Shown here: in pieces, positions 59,412 to 63,203 of the stretch
Layout of the letters: every line of letters starts with the position of its first letter
Position numbering within the stretch: position 1 is the first letter of the stretch
Source of the DNA: Gyrodactylus bullatarudis
Taxonomy: Eukaryota > Platyhelminthes > Monogenea > Gyrodactylidea > Gyrodactylidae
NCBI GenBank assembly: GCA_012064415.1
Contig: SSNU01000177.1
Coordinates: forward strand, 1 to 63,203
Direction of reading: 5' to 3'
DNA length: 63,203 bases
Notes under the pieces: model-generated
Seen by the model: only the letters and a program-made list of their open reading frames with translations
Databases searched by the model: none
What the model was told of the DNA's origin: nothing
Made by a program: the position numbers and the translations under genes

Positions 59412-60403
59412 AAACCTAATTTGTGGGTTCAAAAGAATTATTCGTTTAATCTTCAACTATCGTGGCCTATGTGAGCTTTTTGACCTTTTTCTCCTCACTG
59501 TTGTTATTTATTGAAGAGTTTTTGGTGTTTTTTCAGCTTTCATTATATATTCTTATTTGCATTCATGATACTTATTCTTTAACTTTTACTATTCCGTCGA
59601 AAATTGTAAATTATTATTTTTCATTCATCCTTTAACTTTTATCATTTTTAAAGAGAGACCACTGATGATCCTTTAAAAATGCGCATTTGGTTTAAAATAT
59701 ATTTTCTTCTATAATTCAAAATTTATGAATTTCAATTGTCCTATAGCTTCACTAATCATATGGAGCTCAAATGGGAGTCTTGAAAAAAATTCTGTGTAAC
59801 TTTGAGGTAGGGGAGAAAACTAATGAAAACCCATATTTTCAAAATCCATTGTATACTATATACAGTTAACAGCAAAATTAAGTACATTTAATTACAAGAC
59901 TAATTTGTGTATTTCTTTCTGGACGCTCAATCTAAATTGTTATTTTATTCTGGTTTTTCCCAATTTAGTTCAATTATCCTTTGTACAATGTTTTACTCAA
60001 TGAATTTGTTATTCTACTTTTTTCGAAAAGAAAGATTTTATTTGTTACCTAACCAGACAATTGAAGTAAAAAAAATAAAGAAACACTCTACTTTATGTGT
60101 ACATAGAAAGTCTAGAACTGAAAATAATCCATCAATGTTTCCTTCTTTCAGTTCATATTCCTCTTCCACCTCACCACCCTCGATCATCTTCAATTTTTCT
60201 CATAGACAATTTTTTCCCAAATTACCTATGTTTTTTATCCAGCACCTGTACACAATGTATTTTAAATAAAAATCTTTGATGAAAAACCTTATACAACACT
60301 CATAAATTTCCTCTAAACGTCTAGGTTGAGTTAAAGGAGCAATCAAAGTATTTTTCTTTTAAAGAAAGTTCTTAATTTAAATGACGTTTCCTGAAATTAA
60401 AGC
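59412..60403. other. No supported feature
   Basis: Includes a 120-codon plus ORF (59907-60269), hydrophobic at its start and Ser/Pro-rich later, with no domain. A reading frame of this length can arise by chance here, so I do not call a gene. Confidence 0.35.
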
Positions 60404-61140
60404 TAGTTGGTATGGCCATATTTTGAATTTAAAGTTCTACTATTCTAAACTTCGATGGTTTCAGTTTTATTTAGGGATCGTTATTAGTCAACGAAATCGA
60501 ATATGGCCATCAAAATATTAGGATGTCTCATCACAATTTACGCATTTCGATTTACAAATTTAAAATTCCTCTTATTCAGTAATTCAACGATGAAATAAAA
60601 AAATAATACATCTTTTAAAAAGAGAAATAATTTTTATTTATATTGAACCATTCACTTGATATTTTCATACTTCTACAATATGAAATATTCATCTTTTACA
60701 ATTATGACAATTTTACAAGAATTTATACGATCATCATTCATAAAGAAAGAATCCGCGAACAAGGCATACCTACTCGCTATAGAAGCTTTTGGCGATAATT
60801 GTATTTAACGTAAAACTGTTTACAATATGTACTCTCGCTTCAAAGAAGGAAACATGACCTTTAGTCGTAAAAAGAGAATCCCTCCTCCTCCTGTTCTTCC
60901 ACTCGTAAAATGTGTAAATTGATGAGACATCCTAATATAATGTCTTCATGTGTTCATTTTAATTGAGAGGTCTTGGCAGTATAATTAATATGAAGATGGG
61001 ACTATATAAGTTTTATCGTGATGATCCGTTTTCCTGTCTTATTGTGATTTTAAAAAGCAACTTTTGATCACTTGATCACTTTGATATTAGCCAAATTTTC
61101 AACTCAAAGCTCAAAAATTTGGCGCTTACTCAAGAATATG
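60404..61140. mobile_element. TIR-A1 relics
   Basis: AAAGCTAGTTGGTATGG at about 60401 and TTAATATGAAGATGGGACTA at about 60984 are A1 termini. The following GATCACTTGATCACTTTGAT and TTTGGCGCTTACTCAAG pieces are A1 internals. Between about 60600 and 60960 nothing is recognisable. Confidence 0.45.
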
Positions 61141-61142
61141 TA

Positions 61143-61805
61143 AAACCTAATTGACATGAAGATGAAAATTTACTATTTTCACAAAAAACTCGATATTTTT
61201 CTCCGGATTCACAGAAAAAAATAATTAGGCTGTTTTTCGAATTTCGAAAATGCACCAAATATTCCACTTTTTCAACTTCTGAACCTAAAATTTTTATCGA
61301 TTTCGAAGCAGTTAAGTGATGATATTTAGATAATCAAAATTAGACAGGGAATTCGAATTTAGCCATAGAGATAGCAAAGATCTTACTGTTTCCGAGAAAA
61401 AGTTGAACTTGGAGATTTCGGATAATTTGCCTTCGTGATAATCGAAAAATTCAAATGGTTCGATTTCCCAAAGTAATGATGAATTTCAGTGAACTTCTGC
61501 AGGTGAATTCGAATTTTTCGTCTAATTTTGATCGTCTAATATCTGCATTTAACTATTTCGAATCATCGAAATCGATAAAAATTTTGGGTTCAAAAGTTGA
61601 AAAAATGGAAATTTGGTGCATTTTCGAAATTCAAAAAACGTTCTTATTTTGGTCAGATTGAATTTTTTCGGAAATTTTTCGAATATCCAAATCTTATTAG
61701 CTCATTTTGTTTTAGAGTTCAAAAAATTATTTTTTCTGTGAATCCGGAAAAAATATCGAGTTTTTGGTAAAAATAGTAAATTCTCATCTTCATGTCAATT
61801 AGGTT
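61143..61805. mobile_element. TIR element family A2, near full length
   Basis: A 663-bp element. Ends are AAACCTAATTGACATGAAGA and CATGTCAATTAGGTT, with TA on both sides (61141-61142 and 61806-61807). It has the same two-tier palindrome as 8696-9348 and 20088-20798, including GAAGCAGTTAAGTGATGATA on the left and GCATTTAACTATTTCGAATC on the right. Non-coding. Confidence 0.85.
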
Positions 61806-61806
61806 T

Positions 61807-61972
61807 AGATGGGAATTGATGATTTTTACAAAATTCTCAATTTTCTCATCAAGATATAAAATTTTATCAAGATTTTTTGGAATCTAGATCACTTTCCCGA
61901 TAACGATAAAGACTTTTTGGAGTTTTTTTTAATAGTAAATTCTCATCTTCATTTCAATCAAGTTTGGCTCAG
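61807..61972. mobile_element. A1 and A2 end fragments abutting the A2 copy
   Basis: An A1 left arm without its first bases (GATGGGAATTGATGATTTTT, through TGGAATCTAGATCAC) runs directly into an A2 right end (GTAAATTCTCATCTTCATTT). This looks like nested or recombined insertions. Confidence 0.5.
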
Positions 61973-62270
61973 ATAACTCTGAAAAAGAAAGGCAATTCGA
62001 AGGCAATTTTCTATCGAATAGCCTAATAATTTTTAAGGTATGTGTATGTTTACTTCTCATCTCTGATCTCCGTATCAAATTCATACTAAAATCACTGCTT
62101 CATAACAATAATGCATCTAACGGAAATTTTACTCGCTAAAAAGTACATCAATGAGAGTTATAGAATTCAACATTTATGATTATAGAGACAAAACTTATCA
62201 ACAAAACTTGAAATGTGATATCAAATTACCTTTCCACGTATATGCACACTACTGTGATGAGTGAGGGAAA

Positions 62271-62471
62271 ATGGATTTTATTTGTTTGGTGACGTTTGGA
62301 GTGTACTTGATCATTATTCTTGGACAAAGCTCAGCCAATCAGTCAGTCAATTCATTTGTATTTTTTAATATATACTTTTATTTACTCTATAGTTATCAAA
62401 ATATACTTTTAGTACAAATCAGCTCTACTTCCTGTCTTATCAATGAAGCTGAATTAGAATTCATTTGGTAG
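62271..62471 (+). other. Weak candidate for a small secreted protein
   Basis: The 66-codon ORF begins with a signal-peptide-like run (MDFICLVTFGVYLIIILGQS, then SANQS) in an acceptable start context. The rest is hydrophobic and has no domain. Downstream codons 62508-62562 read EFDDLDYVDLFKVIDDD in another frame, but no reasonable intron links them. Chance is likely. Confidence 0.12.
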
Positions 62472-62661
62472 GAACTATCTAATACATTTTATACTTTTAA
62501 TTTTATTGAATTTGATGATCTTGATTATGTAGACTTATTCAAGGTTATAGATGATGATCGTTAAAAAGGTACATGACTATCTCAGTACTGAGATGACTGA
62601 AAGAGGCTTGGTTATATTATAAATAATGACTTATATAAAGTCATTTCAAAAAAGATTTAAT

Positions 62662-63018
62662 TCAAAAATTAGCGCACTTTAATGGTGTTATTCCAAAATT
62701 AGCGTATCTAGTATATCGAATGCAATATTCGCAATTTTCTGGCTGATCCAGTGTAGTATTTTTTGGATCCGTTAACTCTCTACAAAAATGTTCATAACAC
62801 TTATTGCTATTCCTTTTAACAAAAGATTGACGCAATGAATCCCTCGAGTAACTCATAACATCTCTTTTGAAAGGAGATAAACTTTCGTAAGTCTCCTTAA
62901 AATGTTTCATTAGTAAAAGTGAAAGCTCAATTATACTTGAAAATAACGATTTCTGATTGTTACGAGTAAAATATTCACGTAAATTTTCATAACCGTCCGA
63001 GAATCCTCTAAAGTTCAT
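62662..63018 (-). CDS. Hypothetical ORF, 118 codons
   Basis: The longest single-exon frame outside the receptor gene and the SINE. It starts MNFRGFSDGYENLREYF, is helical-looking in its first 65 residues, and is Cys-containing near the end (NCEYCIRYTRY). I recognise no family; the N-terminal pattern is only vaguely like coiled, F-BAR-type helices. No splice sites were established, and the window ends soon after. It could be an exon of a gene continuing beyond the edge or a chance frame. Confidence 0.22.
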   Translation of the reverse strand: MNFRGFSDGYENLREYFTRNNQKSLFSSIIELSLLLMKHFKETYESLSPFKRDVMSYSRDSLRQSFVKRNSNKCYEHFCRELTDPKNTTLDQPENCEYCIRYTRYANFGITPLKCANF

Positions 63019-63203
63019 AATTCAAAATTCAATAGTAGGAAGAGAATATATTAAATCACTAGATGTACATTTCCAAAAGGATCATCAGTAGTGTCACTTT
63101 TAAAATGATATAATTTAAAAAGGTCAATGAATATAATAATTTACAAATTCTCAAAGAAATAGTAAAAGAAGGAAAATAAATAGAATAAAATATGAGCTGA
63201 AAA

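Noticed and set aside
59907..60269. 120-codon ORF as a membrane protein gene
   Set aside because: No domain, no splice context, and at about 70 % A+T chance frames of this length are expected about once in a window of this size.
1..63203. CRISPR array, operon or prophage
   Set aside because: No regularly spaced short direct repeats, no gene packing, and the GT-AG intron shows that the DNA is eukaryotic.

Overview
This is an AT-rich (roughly 70 % A+T by eye), intron-bearing, repeat-dense piece of an animal nuclear genome. An arthropod or other invertebrate fits best: the only convincing gene encodes an LRR-Ig single-pass receptor (kekkon/LRIT-like organisation), and the repeats include a Penelope-like retroelement (PLE) with a GIY-YIG endonuclease and hammerhead ribozymes. 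There is no sign of bacterial gene packing. The species cannot be named from the sequence.

Layout. 1-3.8 kb: no confident gene. 3.85-9.35 kb: a run of TIR elements (families called D, A1 and A2 here), interrupted at 6.1-7.55 kb by a minus-strand 5'-truncated PLE. It keeps the RT C-terminus, the GIY-YIG domain, a basic C-terminal tail and a 3' terminal repeat carrying a hammerhead ribozyme. 9.4-18.7 kb: mostly unassigned AT-rich DNA with decayed TIR elements and a few GC-richer, exon-like islands. 18.75-19.52 kb: a short PLE copy whose coding tail lies between two inverted 165-bp terminal repeats, each with a hammerhead motif, bounded by a 12-bp direct repeat. 20-37 kb: more A2, B, C and small MITE-like elements, including two long inverted repeats (229-bp arms at 23.2/23.8 kb and 305-bp arms at 26.4/26.9 kb).

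37.88-40.02 kb: the gene. Two coding exons joined across a 177-bp GT-AG intron give a 656-residue protein with signal peptide, LRRNT, LRRs, LRRCT, one Ig domain, a TM segment and a long Asn/Gln-rich cytoplasmic tail that ends in Tyr motifs encoded by exon 2. A splice acceptor just upstream of the ATG implies a separate 5'-UTR exon.

40.66-41.40 kb: a nearly perfect foldback with about 360-bp arms and a 23-nt loop. 45-63 kb: further TIR elements, three copies of a tRNA-derived SINE body (49.3, 52.7 and 58.3 kb), a second PLE GIY-YIG remnant at 59.2 kb and an unassigned 118-codon ORF near the right edge.

At this base composition, open frames of 60-100 codons occur by chance in the numbers seen here. 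Nearly all other ORFs are therefore treated as noise, and the exon-like islands are listed with low confidence.
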